From assembly GCA_903925075.1 (NCBI GenBank), contig CAIYDQ010000206.1:1-35743 (forward strand): 35,743 bases of DNA. The letters run 5' to 3'. This document shows, in pieces, positions 8,536-16,122 of this stretch. Below the pieces are notes generated by a model. That model did no database searches and was not told where the DNA came from. It saw nothing but the letters and a program-made list of their open reading frames with translations. Position 1 is the stretch's first letter, and each line of letters opens with the position of its first letter. A program made the position numbers and the translations under genes. This stretch comes from an uncultured Geobacter sp. (GTDB lineage: Bacteria; Desulfobacterota; Desulfuromonadia; Geobacterales; Geobacteraceae).

Positions 8536-9083
8536 GCCCCCTCCACCTTCAGATAGGCCGTCATCTGCACCTTCAGATCGACGACCTCCTCGGTCTGGCT
8601 GGTGCCGTTGAGCGACACGGCATCGAGGGTGACCAGCTCGGGATAGCGGGCCAGCTCCGCCAGGAAGCTCTTTACCGAGGCGTACTTGCCGGAGACGGTG
8701 AAGGCCATGCCGTAGGAGACCAGACCTTCCTCCTTGATGGGCGTCGGCTTGTAGCTGATCCCCTTCAGTTGCAGGGAGTGCCCCTTGGCGGTGGCGAAGA
8801 GCTCGCTCAGAAACCCGGGAAAGCCCTTTTTGGGGATCAGCCGCTGCTGGAACAGGGCCAGATCCCGCGCGCCGGCCTGATAGCGCTCGGCAGCCCCCAC
8901 CCTTTGCCCGCGCGCCAGCGCCTCCCTCTGGGCGAACCAGTCGTTTTGCGCCTTGGCCAGCTCCGGCTCCTGCCAAAAGGAGAGGTACAGCAGCGCGGCC
9001 AGGTTCATTAGCGCCAGGAAAGCGAGGAAGATGAAGGAGTTGCGCCGGGCGGCGATGGTCTCGCGCAGTATCTGGTAGTTCAT
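8532..9083 (-). CDS. PilO/GspM-like inner-membrane platform protein
   Basis: This 183-aa bitopic protein has a short cytoplasmic N-terminus, one membrane helix (about 18-36), a helical stalk and a ferredoxin-like alpha/beta periplasmic domain (about 95-180). Typical PilO features are the GLVSYGMAFTVSGKYASVKSFLAELA segment and a final strand with LKVQMTAYL. The start overlaps the PilN-like stop by four bases (ATGA), and its own stop overlaps the next start in the same way. PilN, PilO and PilP form a subcomplex linking the cytoplasmic ATPase assembly to the secretin, so the three overlapping genes probably give matched amounts of protein. Confidence 0.8.
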   Translation of the reverse strand: MNYQILRETIAARRNSFIFLAFLALMNLAALLYLSFWQEPELAKAQNDWFAQREALARGQRVGAAERYQAGARDLALFQQRLIPKKGFPGFLSELFATAKGHSLQLKGISYKPTPIKEEGLVSYGMAFTVSGKYASVKSFLAELARYPELVTLDAVSLNGTSQTEEVVDLKVQMTAYLKVEGA

Positions 9084-9616
9084 CGGTCGACCACCTTGCA
9101 GGTAACGGCGAAGTTGAGGCCGTGCTGCGTCAGCCCCACCTTGGTTTCACTCTGGCTCACCAGGTAGACGTCGGAGAAATTCTTGGAATGCTCCATGTTT
9201 TCCAGGAAGGCGCGCAGTTCGGCGAAGCTGCGCGCCGCCCCGCTTATCTGCAACAGTTGCTCGCCCCGGGCCGGCTCGATCTGGACCAGCGCCACGCCGT
9301 TTGGCACCACCTCTTCCAGCGAGTCGAGAATGTTCAGCCAGTTCACCGTCTTCTTCTCGATCAGCGCATTGGCGAAGCGGATTCTCGCGGAAAGCGCCTT
9401 CAACTGCGCCTCGCTCACCGTCGGCGCCCCGTGGGGCCGGCTTTGCGCGGCGGCGGACAGTCCGCGGATGCGGGCCAGTTCCGCCTGGTTGTAGGCCAGC
9501 TCGCGCACCTGGAAAAGCAGCAGGCCCCCGAAAAGCAGACAGCCGGCGATCAGCCAGGCGTTGAGCAGCGGCTGGTTGACGTAGCGCCTGGTGGCTAGGT
9601 TGATGGTCAGTCGCAT
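9080..9616 (-). CDS. PilN-like inner-membrane assembly protein
   Basis: This 178-aa protein starts with the short cytoplasmic motif INLATRRYVN, which resembles the INLLP-type motif that PilN uses to bind PilM. A membrane helix follows (about 20-38), then a coiled region and an alpha/beta periplasmic domain (about 95-175), with LLQISGAARSFAELRAFLENME typical of fimbrial assembly PilN proteins. It begins one base after the PilM-like stop and overlaps the PilO-like gene by four bases. In type II systems the equivalent is the periplasmic half of GspL. Confidence 0.82.
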   Translation of the reverse strand: MRLTINLATRRYVNQPLLNAWLIAGCLLFGGLLLFQVRELAYNQAELARIRGLSAAAQSRPHGAPTVSEAQLKALSARIRFANALIEKKTVNWLNILDSLEEVVPNGVALVQIEPARGEQLLQISGAARSFAELRAFLENMEHSKNFSDVYLVSQSETKVGLTQHGLNFAVTCKVVDR

Positions 9617-9617
9617 C

Positions 9618-10532
9618 TCAAAGGCTCCTTAGCGCGGCGCCCAGCGAGCCGGCCAGCGCCTGCAGCGCCGGTCCGCTCAGCCCCGCGCCGGGGGCCTGGC
9701 TCACCATGCGCTCCGGATCCAGCAGCACCGGTTCCAGACCGCTCGCCTCGGCCACCAGCGAGCGGAAGCCCTCGGCGTCGCCGGCGGCCGCCATGCAGAA
9801 GACCTCGCTCACCGCCTGTCCGGGGAAGCGGTCCCCGTAGACCAGAAAGGAGCTGTTCACCTCGCGGTACAGGGTGTGCGCATCGCCGGCCACCTCCTTG
9901 GTCCGGTAGAAGGAGAGCACCCCGCCGTGGAAGACCAGCACCGTCATCGCCCCGGCGTAATAGCTGACGAAGGCGCCGTTGTCGGACATCTCCAGGCGCG
10001 GCGCGAACAGCCGGTACAGGTTGAAGGAGGTGAAGTCGATGAATTTGGGCTCCAGTCCCGCCTCGATCAGCAGCTCCTCGTACTGGGTCACCACCGGGCG
10101 CGCTATCAGCGAGACCAGCAGCCACACCGCGCCGTTCTCCCGCTCGGCCAGCAACTGGTAGTCCAGATGGACCGTGGAGATGTCGAAGGGGAAACTCTTC
10201 TTCAGCTTCCAGCGGATGATGTCCAGCCCCTCTTCCCGGTTTTTGAAGCGGGCCTCCAGCTCCAAAAGCACCACCCGGCCGGCGGCGTCGGGGAGCGAGA
10301 GGGAAACGGTGCGCTCCTTGGTCAAAAGACGCAGGTGCGCCTCCTTCACCCGGGCCACGAAGCCCCGCGGATCGACGACGTTGGGGTCGCGCCGCGAGAG
10401 TTGCAGCGTTCCCGGCGGCAGCGGCAGGCTCAGTCCGGCCAGCACCCTCGGCGCGGCGCCGCCGTGGACCAGCGCCATGCTCAAACCCTCGGCGCCGAGC
10501 TCCATCCCGAGCTTTTTCCTGGACATTAGCAT
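9618..10532 (-). CDS. PilM / GspL-like cytoplasmic actin-fold protein
   Basis: This 304-aa (or 302-aa) protein resembles PilM, the actin-like cytoplasmic protein that binds PilN and the secretion ATPase. It contains the PilM-like FPFDISTVHLDYQLL region after IRWKLKK, and an EELLIEAGLEPKFIDF segment near the middle. No membrane segment is seen. Two start codons lie six bases apart (10532 and 10526), neither with a strong ribosome site. The upstream gspE stop is only 9 bases away, so the choice makes little difference. Splitting GspL into PilM and PilN is the type IV pilus arrangement, and shows the hybrid nature of this machine. Confidence 0.78.
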   Translation of the reverse strand: MLMSRKKLGMELGAEGLSMALVHGGAAPRVLAGLSLPLPPGTLQLSRRDPNVVDPRGFVARVKEAHLRLLTKERTVSLSLPDAAGRVVLLELEARFKNREEGLDIIRWKLKKSFPFDISTVHLDYQLLAERENGAVWLLVSLIARPVVTQYEELLIEAGLEPKFIDFTSFNLYRLFAPRLEMSDNGAFVSYYAGAMTVLVFHGGVLSFYRTKEVAGDAHTLYREVNSSFLVYGDRFPGQAVSEVFCMAAAGDAEGFRSLVAEASGLEPVLLDPERMVSQAPGAGLSGPALQALAGSLGAALRSL

Positions 10533-10541
10533 GGCTGGCGC

Positions 10542-12263
10542 CTATTCCACGAAGGTGACACGGTTGATCTCCTTTAGCGTGGTCTCGCCGGCCAGCACCT
10601 TGGCCACCGCCGATTCCCTGAGAAACATGGTGCCCGCCGCACGCGCCGCCTTCTTCAGCGCGGCGATCGGGGATTTGGCGATGATCAGCTCGCGGATCTC
10701 GTCGTTCAGGTCGAGCAGCTCCACGATGGCGGCGCGGCCGCGATAGCCGGTGCCGTTGCATTCGTCGCAGCCGCGGGCCTCGTACAGGGTGAGCCCCCGG
10801 GCGCGTTCCGGGTCGATGGCCGACTCGCGCAGATCCTCGTCGGAGATCGTCACCGGCCGCTTGCAGGCGGGGCAGATCTTTCTGACCAGCCGCTGCGCCA
10901 TCACGCAGTTCAGGCAGGCGACGAAGTTGTAGGGGTCGATTCCCATGTGGGTGAAGCGGCCGATCACGTCGAAGACGTTGTTGGCGTGCACCGTGGTGAA
11001 CACCAGGTGGCCGGTCAGCGCCGACTGCACCGCGATCTGCGCCGTCTCCGAGTCGCGGATCTCGCCGACCATGATCTTGTCCGGGTCGTGGCGCAGGATG
11101 GAGCGCAGGCCGCGCGCGAAGGTGAGCCCCTTCTTCTCGTTGACCGGGATCTGGGTGATGCCGTTCAGCACGTATTCCACCGGATCCTCGATGGTGATGA
11201 TCTTCTCCTCGCCGCTGTGAATCTCGGTGAGCGCGCCGTAGAGCGCGGTGGTCTTGCCCGAGCCGGTGGGGCCTGTGACCAGCACCATGCCGTAGGGCTC
11301 CTTGATCATCTTCCTGAAGCGCTTGATCTCGTGCGGCGCCATGCCGAGCGTGTCCAGGGTGAGCCCCCTGAGATCGCTGGCGATGCTCTCCTTGTCCAGG
11401 ATGCGGATCACCGCGTCCTCGCCGAAGGCGCTGGGCATGATGGAGACGCGGAAGTCGATGGACTTGGAGCCGATGCGCACCTTGAAACGGCCGTCCTGCG
11501 GGACGCGCCGCTCCGAGATGTCCAGCTCGCTCATCACCTTCAGCCTGGAGATGAGCGGCCCCTGGAAATGGCCGTCGATCGGTTCGGTCGCCTTGTAGAG
11601 CACGCCGTCGATGCGGTACTTGATGATCACCCCTTCCTGGGCGGTCTCGATGTGGATATCCGAGGCGCGCCTGGTGAGGGCGTCCAAAATGGTGGAATTG
11701 ACCAGTTTGATGATGGGACTGGTGTCCGCGGAGACGTTCTCGACCGAGAGGATCTCTTCCCCCTTCTCGGTCTCGGTCACCAGTTGCAGCATGAAGTCCT
11801 CGGAGACCTCCTTCAGCACCCGGCTGGTCCCCTCGCCGCGCTTCAGGTGAAAGGCGATTTCCGACTCGGACGCCACCTTGAAAAGCAGCGGCCGCTCCAG
11901 GATCAGCGACATCTCGTCCAGCTTCAGCACCGCGGTCGGATCGGAGATGGCGGCGACCAGCAGCTCCCCCTGCAGTTCCAGGGGGATGAAATGGTAGCGG
12001 AACATCATCTCGGGCTGGATGGCCTCGAAGATCGACTCTTCCGGGCGAAAACCCTTGAGGTCGACGTACTCCAGGCCGAACTGCTCAGCCAGCGCCCGGG
12101 CCAGGGCCTCCTCGCCGATCAGGCCGTCGGCCAGACAGATCGCGCCCAGACGCTCCCGGGTGGTTTGCTGTCGGTCGAGCGCGTAGGCCAGTTGATCGGA
12201 GGTGAGCTCCCCTTTTTCCAGGAAGATGTCGCCGAGTTTTTTTCTGCGAAACGGTTTCAGCAT
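10542..12263 (-). CDS. gspE: Type II secretion / pilus assembly ATPase GspE/PilB-like
   Basis: This 573-aa hexameric ATPase powers pseudopilus assembly. An N-terminal T2SSE_N domain (about 1-150) is followed by the linker and RecA-like core. Walker A is GPTGSGKT (331-338), the Asp box TIEDPVE lies at about 357-363, Walker B IMVGEIRD at 397-404, and the His box FTTVHAN at about 422-428. The zinc-binding tetracysteine motif is intact (C464, C467, C499, C502). The start at 12263 has GAGGAAG upstream and follows the gspF stop by 7 bases. The full N-terminal domain and the neighbouring PilMNOP set are as much PilB-like as GspE-like. Confidence 0.95.
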   Translation of the reverse strand: MLKPFRRKKLGDIFLEKGELTSDQLAYALDRQQTTRERLGAICLADGLIGEEALARALAEQFGLEYVDLKGFRPEESIFEAIQPEMMFRYHFIPLELQGELLVAAISDPTAVLKLDEMSLILERPLLFKVASESEIAFHLKRGEGTSRVLKEVSEDFMLQLVTETEKGEEILSVENVSADTSPIIKLVNSTILDALTRRASDIHIETAQEGVIIKYRIDGVLYKATEPIDGHFQGPLISRLKVMSELDISERRVPQDGRFKVRIGSKSIDFRVSIMPSAFGEDAVIRILDKESIASDLRGLTLDTLGMAPHEIKRFRKMIKEPYGMVLVTGPTGSGKTTALYGALTEIHSGEEKIITIEDPVEYVLNGITQIPVNEKKGLTFARGLRSILRHDPDKIMVGEIRDSETAQIAVQSALTGHLVFTTVHANNVFDVIGRFTHMGIDPYNFVACLNCVMAQRLVRKICPACKRPVTISDEDLRESAIDPERARGLTLYEARGCDECNGTGYRGRAAIVELLDLNDEIRELIIAKSPIAALKKAARAAGTMFLRESAVAKVLAGETTLKEINRVTFVE

Positions 12264-12270
12264 GCTTCCT

Positions 12271-13476
12271 CTAACCTACGGTATTGGCGATCTTGAAGAT
12301 CGGCAGGTACATGGTGATGATGATGACGCCGATCACCACGCCCATGACGATCATGATGACGGGTTCTATGGCGGTGGTCAAGACCTGGAGATTTCGCTCG
12401 ATCTCCTCCTCGAAATAATCCGAGATGTCGGCCAGCATCTCCTCCAGCGATCCGGTGCTCTCCCCCACCGAGAGCATGCGCAGCGCCAGGGGGGGCATCA
12501 GCTTGATGCTCTCCAAGGCGCTGGAGAGCTTGCTTCCCTCCTCGACCCGGACCACGGCGGTCAAAAGGGCCCGCTCCAGCACCCGGTTGTTGAGCGTCCC
12601 CACCGACATCCTGAGCGCCTCGACGATGGGGATGCCGCTCCCCAGCACGGTGGCGAGGGTGCGGGTGAAGCCGGCGACGGCGTAGCGGGTCAGGACGGCG
12701 CCGACGAAAGGGGTCCTGATCTTCAAGCCGTCCACGGCGTAGCGCCCGGCCTGGGTATCGCTCCAGCGCCTGAAGAGCGCCGCAGCCGCGAAGAAGCCGC
12801 CGATAAAAAACACCAGGTAGCGCTTGAGAAAACCGGCGAAGCCGATCAGCATCTGGGTCGGCACCGGCAGGGCCGCCCCCGAGTCGGCGTAGATCTGGCT
12901 GAACGTCGGCACCACGTAGACGAGCAGCAGGGCGACGGCGAGCGCGGCGACGGTGACCAGGATGGCCGGGTAAAACAGCGCCGCGATGATCTTGCTCCTG
13001 AACCCCTCGGTTCTCTTCAGAAAGGCGATGTAGCGCCGGATGGTCTGCGGCAGGTCGCCGGTCCTCTCGCCCGCCTGAATGGAGGCGATGTACAGGTGCG
13101 GAAAGACCCGCGGGTATTTCTCGAAGGCGTTGGAGAACGCCATCCCTCCCTTCACGTCCTCGCGGATGGCGGAAAGTATCTCGTTGAGCTTGCCGCCTCC
13201 GGATTCGAGGATGGTGTCCAGGGCCTGGATGATGGGGAGACCCGCCTTCAGGAGCACCAGCAGTTCCTGGTTGAACAGCAAAAGCTCCTTGTTGCCGATC
13301 TTTCTGCGGCCGATGCCGCTTTCCAGCAGAAACTGCAGCGGTTTCTTGCGCAACTCGAAGACGACGTAGCCCTGCTCCTCCAGGCTTTGCCTGAGCATCG
13401 CAGAATTTACCGCATCGAATTCCTTGACCATGATTCGGCCGTCGGAAGCGCCGAGCTTGCAGGTGTAGATGGACAT
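12271..13476 (-). CDS. gspF: Type II secretion inner-membrane platform protein GspF/PilC-like
   Basis: This 401-aa polytopic protein is the platform on which GspE acts. Two T2SSF domains are visible: the first at about 70-195, ending in a membrane helix (IAALFYPAILVTVAALAVAL) near a typical GERTGDLPQTI motif, and the second at about 275-395 with VGESTGSLEEML and two more helices. It is the first gene of the run. The ATG at 13476 gives the usual GspF N-terminus, but almost no Shine-Dalgarno sequence precedes it. Either the transcript leader is very short or translation starts by another route. Confidence 0.94.
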   Translation of the reverse strand: MSIYTCKLGASDGRIMVKEFDAVNSAMLRQSLEEQGYVVFELRKKPLQFLLESGIGRRKIGNKELLLFNQELLVLLKAGLPIIQALDTILESGGGKLNEILSAIREDVKGGMAFSNAFEKYPRVFPHLYIASIQAGERTGDLPQTIRRYIAFLKRTEGFRSKIIAALFYPAILVTVAALAVALLLVYVVPTFSQIYADSGAALPVPTQMLIGFAGFLKRYLVFFIGGFFAAAALFRRWSDTQAGRYAVDGLKIRTPFVGAVLTRYAVAGFTRTLATVLGSGIPIVEALRMSVGTLNNRVLERALLTAVVRVEEGSKLSSALESIKLMPPLALRMLSVGESTGSLEEMLADISDYFEEEIERNLQVLTTAIEPVIMIVMGVVIGVIIITMYLPIFKIANTVG

Positions 13477-13608
13477 GATCAGGTATCAGTATCACAAATA
13501 CAAAATATTGCAAACAGTAAAACAGACAGGGTTTTTGGGGGAAACCGGCGGGAGTGCGGAGCTCGGTCCCGAGCCAAACTTTACGGCAGTGGGGTCGGGG
13601 GGATTGGT
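13477..13608 (-). promoter_or_regulatory. Putative promoter region of the secretion-ftsEX-ctpA run
   Basis: This 132-base gap is AT-richer than its surroundings next to gspF. On the minus strand TTGCAA, 16 bases and TACTGA form a weak sigma70-like pair close to the start codon. That would give a leader of under ten bases, consistent with the missing ribosome site. Further upstream a 6-bp inverted repeat GCTCGG-tc-CCGAGC (13561-13574) could be an operator. No terminator with a T-run separates the gap from the small membrane protein gene upstream, so read-through is also possible. Confidence 0.35.
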
Positions 13609-13794
13609 TTAGGCCTTCGCCATGCCGATCATCCAGGCGACGAAGCAAATAATTACCAAGGCGCCCCACTTGAGGGAGCCGGCGCGCTCGAAGACTCCCC
13701 TGGCGGGAAAGCCGTTCAGGATGAAACCGACGGTGCCGAGCAGGAAGCCCCAAAGGCCGGCCAGGCAGACCAGGGTCCAAAAAGCGGCCATCAT
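13609..13794 (-). CDS. Small two-helix membrane protein, unknown function
   Basis: This is a 61-aa protein. The frame is open far upstream opposite other genes, but the ATG at 13794 overlaps the glycosyltransferase stop as ATGATG. Two hydrophobic segments (about 4-27 and 43-59) are joined by a short loop with the sequence NGFPARGVFERAG, predicting a hairpin in the inner membrane. Translational coupling to the glycosyltransferase suggests a role with it, perhaps as a partner or an anchor for its lipid-linked substrate, but nothing in the sequence proves this. I do not recognise the family. Confidence 0.65.
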   Translation of the reverse strand: MMAAFWTLVCLAGLWGFLLGTVGFILNGFPARGVFERAGSLKWGALVIICFVAWMIGMAKA

Positions 13795-14561
13795 CCCCTC
13801 CTCTTGGGCAGAAGCTGCCGCAGCAAGGAGCCGAGCTTCAGTTTCCAGACCATGAGCACCGCCTCGCGCACGATGCGTTTGGACATCTTGGAGGTGCCGG
13901 CATGCCTGTCGATGAAGATGATGGGAACCTCGGTCACCCTGAAGCCACGCTCGACGCTGCGGTAGTTCATCTCGATCTGGAAGGAGTAGCCGTCCGAGCG
14001 GATGCTGGCCAGATCGATCGCCTGCAGGGCGGCGGCGCGGAAGCACTTGAAGCCGCTGGTGCAATCGGAGATGGTGAGTCCGGTGATGATCCGGGTGTAG
14101 ACGCTGGCGAAGTAGCTCAGCATGAGCCGTCGCAGCGGCCAGTTGACCACGCTCACCCCGTTTTTGTAGCGCGAGCCGATCACCAGGTCGAAATCGCGCA
14201 TCTTTTCGAAGAACAGCGGCAGGATCGAGGGGTCGTGGGAGAAATCGGCGTCCATCTGCACCACGACGTCGGCGCCCATGGCCAGCGCCCGTGCGAATCC
14301 CTCGCGGTAGGCCGAGCCCAGCCCCAGTTTGCCGGCGCGGTGCAGCACGCTGACCCGCCCGGTTTCGGCGGCGAGCTGCTCGGCGAGCTGGCCGGTGCCG
14401 TCCGGGGAGTTGTCGTCGACCACCAGCAGCCGGATGGCCGGGTCGAGGGAGAGGATCTGCCTGGCAAGCCTTTCCAGGTTGTCGCGCTCGTTGTAGGTGG
14501 GGATGACCACGATCGGTTGCAAAGGATTCGAGGGGCTCAAGGGGGCTCGCTTTTCGTTCAT
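13791..14561 (-). CDS. Polyprenol-phosphate mannosyltransferase-like GT2 glycosyltransferase (DPM1-like)
   Basis: This 256-aa GT-A enzyme probably transfers a hexose from a nucleotide sugar to polyprenyl phosphate, supplying sugar for envelope glycans or protein glycosylation. The GT2 signatures are present: VVIPTYNERDNL (about 18-29), VVDDNSPDGT (about 46-55), the DxD motif QMDADFSHDP (about 101-110), GSRY, and the DPM1-family segment SDCTSGFKCFR. No C-terminal membrane helices are seen, as in short bacterial DPM1-like enzymes; the coupled 61-aa membrane protein might supply the anchor (inference). Only a weak ribosome site precedes the ATG. Acceptor and sugar cannot be fixed from sequence. 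Confidence 0.9.
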   Translation of the reverse strand: MNEKRAPLSPSNPLQPIVVIPTYNERDNLERLARQILSLDPAIRLLVVDDNSPDGTGQLAEQLAAETGRVSVLHRAGKLGLGSAYREGFARALAMGADVVVQMDADFSHDPSILPLFFEKMRDFDLVIGSRYKNGVSVVNWPLRRLMLSYFASVYTRIITGLTISDCTSGFKCFRAAALQAIDLASIRSDGYSFQIEMNYRSVERGFRVTEVPIIFIDRHAGTSKMSKRIVREAVLMVWKLKLGSLLRQLLPKRRG

Positions 14562-14638
14562 AATCAGAAGTAGCTGCGGCCGCCGCGGACAGTATCCGGT
14601 CGGACGCGGCGACTACAGGCCGGCTAGGCCATCTGGAA

Positions 14639-14667
14639 AGATAAACGATTAGCCCCGAGCAAGTCAA
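14639..14667 (-). promoter_or_regulatory. Sigma70-type promoter of the glycosyltransferase operon
   Basis: On the minus strand TTGACT (14667-14662) and TTATCT (14644-14639) are separated by exactly 17 bases. Transcription would start near 14632, giving a leader of about 70 bases before the glycosyltransferase ATG at 14561. This is one of the best promoter matches in the window. Confidence 0.65.
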
Positions 14668-14695
14668 GCTAAAGGGAGCGGCGCAACCTTGGTTC

Positions 14696-14845
14696 TCACC
14701 ATTCGTTGAGCGCCTTGGCGAGTTCCTCGCCATAGATCTCCAGATTCATGGCGCGGTAGGAATCCCGGATGAGTTTCAGCTTGTCGATCGATTGGTCCAA
14801 TCTGCCGAAAGCCCGGCCGGCAAACAACTGGCGCAAAAAACTCAT
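14696..14845 (-). CDS. Small 49-aa protein of unknown function
   Basis: A consensus-like ribosome site (CGAGGGAGG) lies six bases before the ATG at 14845, which is why I call this short frame and not the longer extension upstream. The product is amphipathic and soluble: a basic start (MSFLRQLFAGRAFGRLDQ), then a helical stretch ending in YGEELAKALNEW. It has no signal peptide, membrane segment or cysteine. It sits alone between the response-regulator terminator and the glycosyltransferase promoter. I do not recognise it; small helical proteins of this type can be regulators or membrane-associated peptides. Confidence 0.6.
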   Translation of the reverse strand: MSFLRQLFAGRAFGRLDQSIDKLKLIRDSYRAMNLEIYGEELAKALNEW

Positions 14846-14999
14846 AACCTGCCTCCCTCGATGGTCATCATCGCCGGGCAGTATGCCGCGCAAATCTTGT
14901 GATCGTGTTACAGCAAGGCAACTATTGGTTGATAATTGCGGCTCTGGCCCCTCGGCAACCGCTCGGGCCGATCGAAAATCGAAGACGGTTGCGGCGGGC

Positions 15000-15027
15000 A
15001 AAAAAAGGGCGAACACAAGGTTCGCCC
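15000..15027 (-). terminator. Rho-independent terminator of the response regulator
   Basis: On the minus strand GGGCGAAC, a 5-base loop and GTTCGCCC form a perfect 8-bp stem followed by seven T. It lies 35 bases beyond the response-regulator stop and isolates that gene from the 49-aa gene. Confidence 0.92.
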
Positions 15028-15061
15028 CTGCGGATTGTTGCCTTGCCGCATTGCCGGTCTC

Positions 15062-15754
15062 TCAACCGCTCTGGCTGGATAGAGGCGTCCCGCCGAAGAA
15101 GTACCCCACTCCCCTGACGGTGTGAATCAGTTTCTTCTCGGTCCGGTGATCCATCTTTTTCCTCAGATAATTGACGTAAACGTCCGTGATGTTGCTGAAG
15201 CTGCAGAAAGCGCGTTTCCAGACATCCTCGGAAATCGCCTGCCTGGTTACCACCTGTTCCGGATTTCTGACGAAGTATTCCAAGAGACAATACTCCTTAT
15301 GCGTCAGGGATAATTCGTTGCCGCCCACCCACACTCTGTGGGCAACCGGATCGATGCGAACTTGCGCGTAACGGACGTCCGAACCGGGTTGTTTCGCGCT
15401 CCTGCGCATAATCGCTTTCATCCTCGCCGCCAGCACCCGTATCCCCGCTTGCTTGGCTACGCAATCGTTGGCGCCGGCGTTGAGCGACTGGACCACCTTT
15501 CCGGGGTAATGATCCGCAGTGAGCATCATTACCGGAGTTGAAGCGTTCAGCTCCAGCAATTCATTGAGCACCGCCAAACCGTCTTTCTCCGGCAGGTTCC
15601 AATCCAACACGACCAGGTCGAAGCGATTCTCCAGCGCGCTCTTCAAGGCGGCGTTGCCGTCCCCCGCATGCCTGACTTCGTATCCGTCCGGTTCCAGCTC
15701 GTAGCTGACCTTTTTGAGCAGTTTATTGTCGGCGCTAACTATAAGTATCTTCAC
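15062..15754 (-). CDS. OmpR/PhoB-family response regulator, orphan, with atypical receiver
   Basis: This 230-aa protein has an N-terminal receiver (about 1-118) and a winged-helix DNA-binding domain (about 130-222, with LTHKEYCLLEYF and the C-terminal hairpin VRGVGYFF). The phosphoacceptor D51, T79 and K101 are present. The acidic pair that binds magnesium, normally at positions 7-8, is replaced by S7 and A8, with only D9 remaining, and the usual proline after K101 is Q102. The start is GTG at 15754, preceded by AGAAGG at six bases. No histidine kinase is nearby. It is divergent from the RND efflux operon, whose control is a plausible but unproven role. Confidence 0.9.
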   Translation of the reverse strand: MKILIVSADNKLLKKVSYELEPDGYEVRHAGDGNAALKSALENRFDLVVLDWNLPEKDGLAVLNELLELNASTPVMMLTADHYPGKVVQSLNAGANDCVAKQAGIRVLAARMKAIMRRSAKQPGSDVRYAQVRIDPVAHRVWVGGNELSLTHKEYCLLEYFVRNPEQVVTRQAISEDVWKRAFCSFSNITDVYVNYLRKKMDHRTEKKLIHTVRGVGYFFGGTPLSSQSG

Positions 15755-16122
15755 GTGTCACCTTCTCTAGAGCGATCGGTTGTTTGGTGGCGGACGGCGG
15801 CTGCGGAGCAAACGGGTCCCTCGGGCACGCCAAAATAGATCCTAAATGAGGATGAAATGTGCAAGCAATGTGGAACAAACCAGTATTTTAATGTGGACCG
15901 CAAGAAAACCGGCTGCGTCCCAGACCAGTCAAGGCTAAGGCGCGAGATTTCTCGAGCGGAACCTGTAATGGCGCGACATTATGGTAATATCGGTGAGTCC
16001 CGGAGCGGACTTAATATCCAAGGCCAGCCAGATCCGAAACTTTAAGCTGGACCGAGTACTAGCCGCGGCCGCAGCGACGGGATGCCGGCGTCAGCATGAG
16101 TTAAGAAGCTGAGGGGAAGTTT
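15755..16122. promoter_or_regulatory. Divergent intergenic region between response regulator and RND operon
   Basis: This 368-base region has no convincing gene. On the plus strand an extended -10 (TGGTAATAT, 15982-15990) could start the RND transcript near 15997, though the -35 is poor. Two small inverted repeats could be operators: ATCCT-aaatg-AGGAT (15839-15853) and CGAGA-tt-TCTCG (15943-15954). The second lies about 30 bases before the putative -10. GAGGGGA lies seven bases before the RND ATG. A 62-codon open frame at 15857-16045 has an acceptable ribosome site, but its composition does not look like a protein and I do not call it. Confidence 0.4.

Noticed and set aside
8536-8976. Upstream extension of the PilP-like frame
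   Set aside because: It overlaps the PilO-like gene entirely, and the residues are Gly/Arg-rich; the ATGA overlap at 8535 with a membrane helix is convincing.
9607-10761. Long minus-strand frame (384 codons) across the PilM-like gene and the end of gspE
   Set aside because: Arg/Gly-rich low-complexity translation in a different frame from two well-supported genes.
13795-14733. Upstream extension of the 61-aa membrane protein frame
   Set aside because: It runs opposite in frame through the glycosyltransferase with low-complexity Arg-rich residues; the ATG at 13794 overlapping the preceding stop is the natural start.
15857-16045. Possible 62-aa gene with a CxxC motif in the regulator-efflux gap
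   Set aside because: A weakly acceptable ribosome site exists, but the translation has no coding character and overlaps the likely promoter and palindromes; it may be worth a conservation check.
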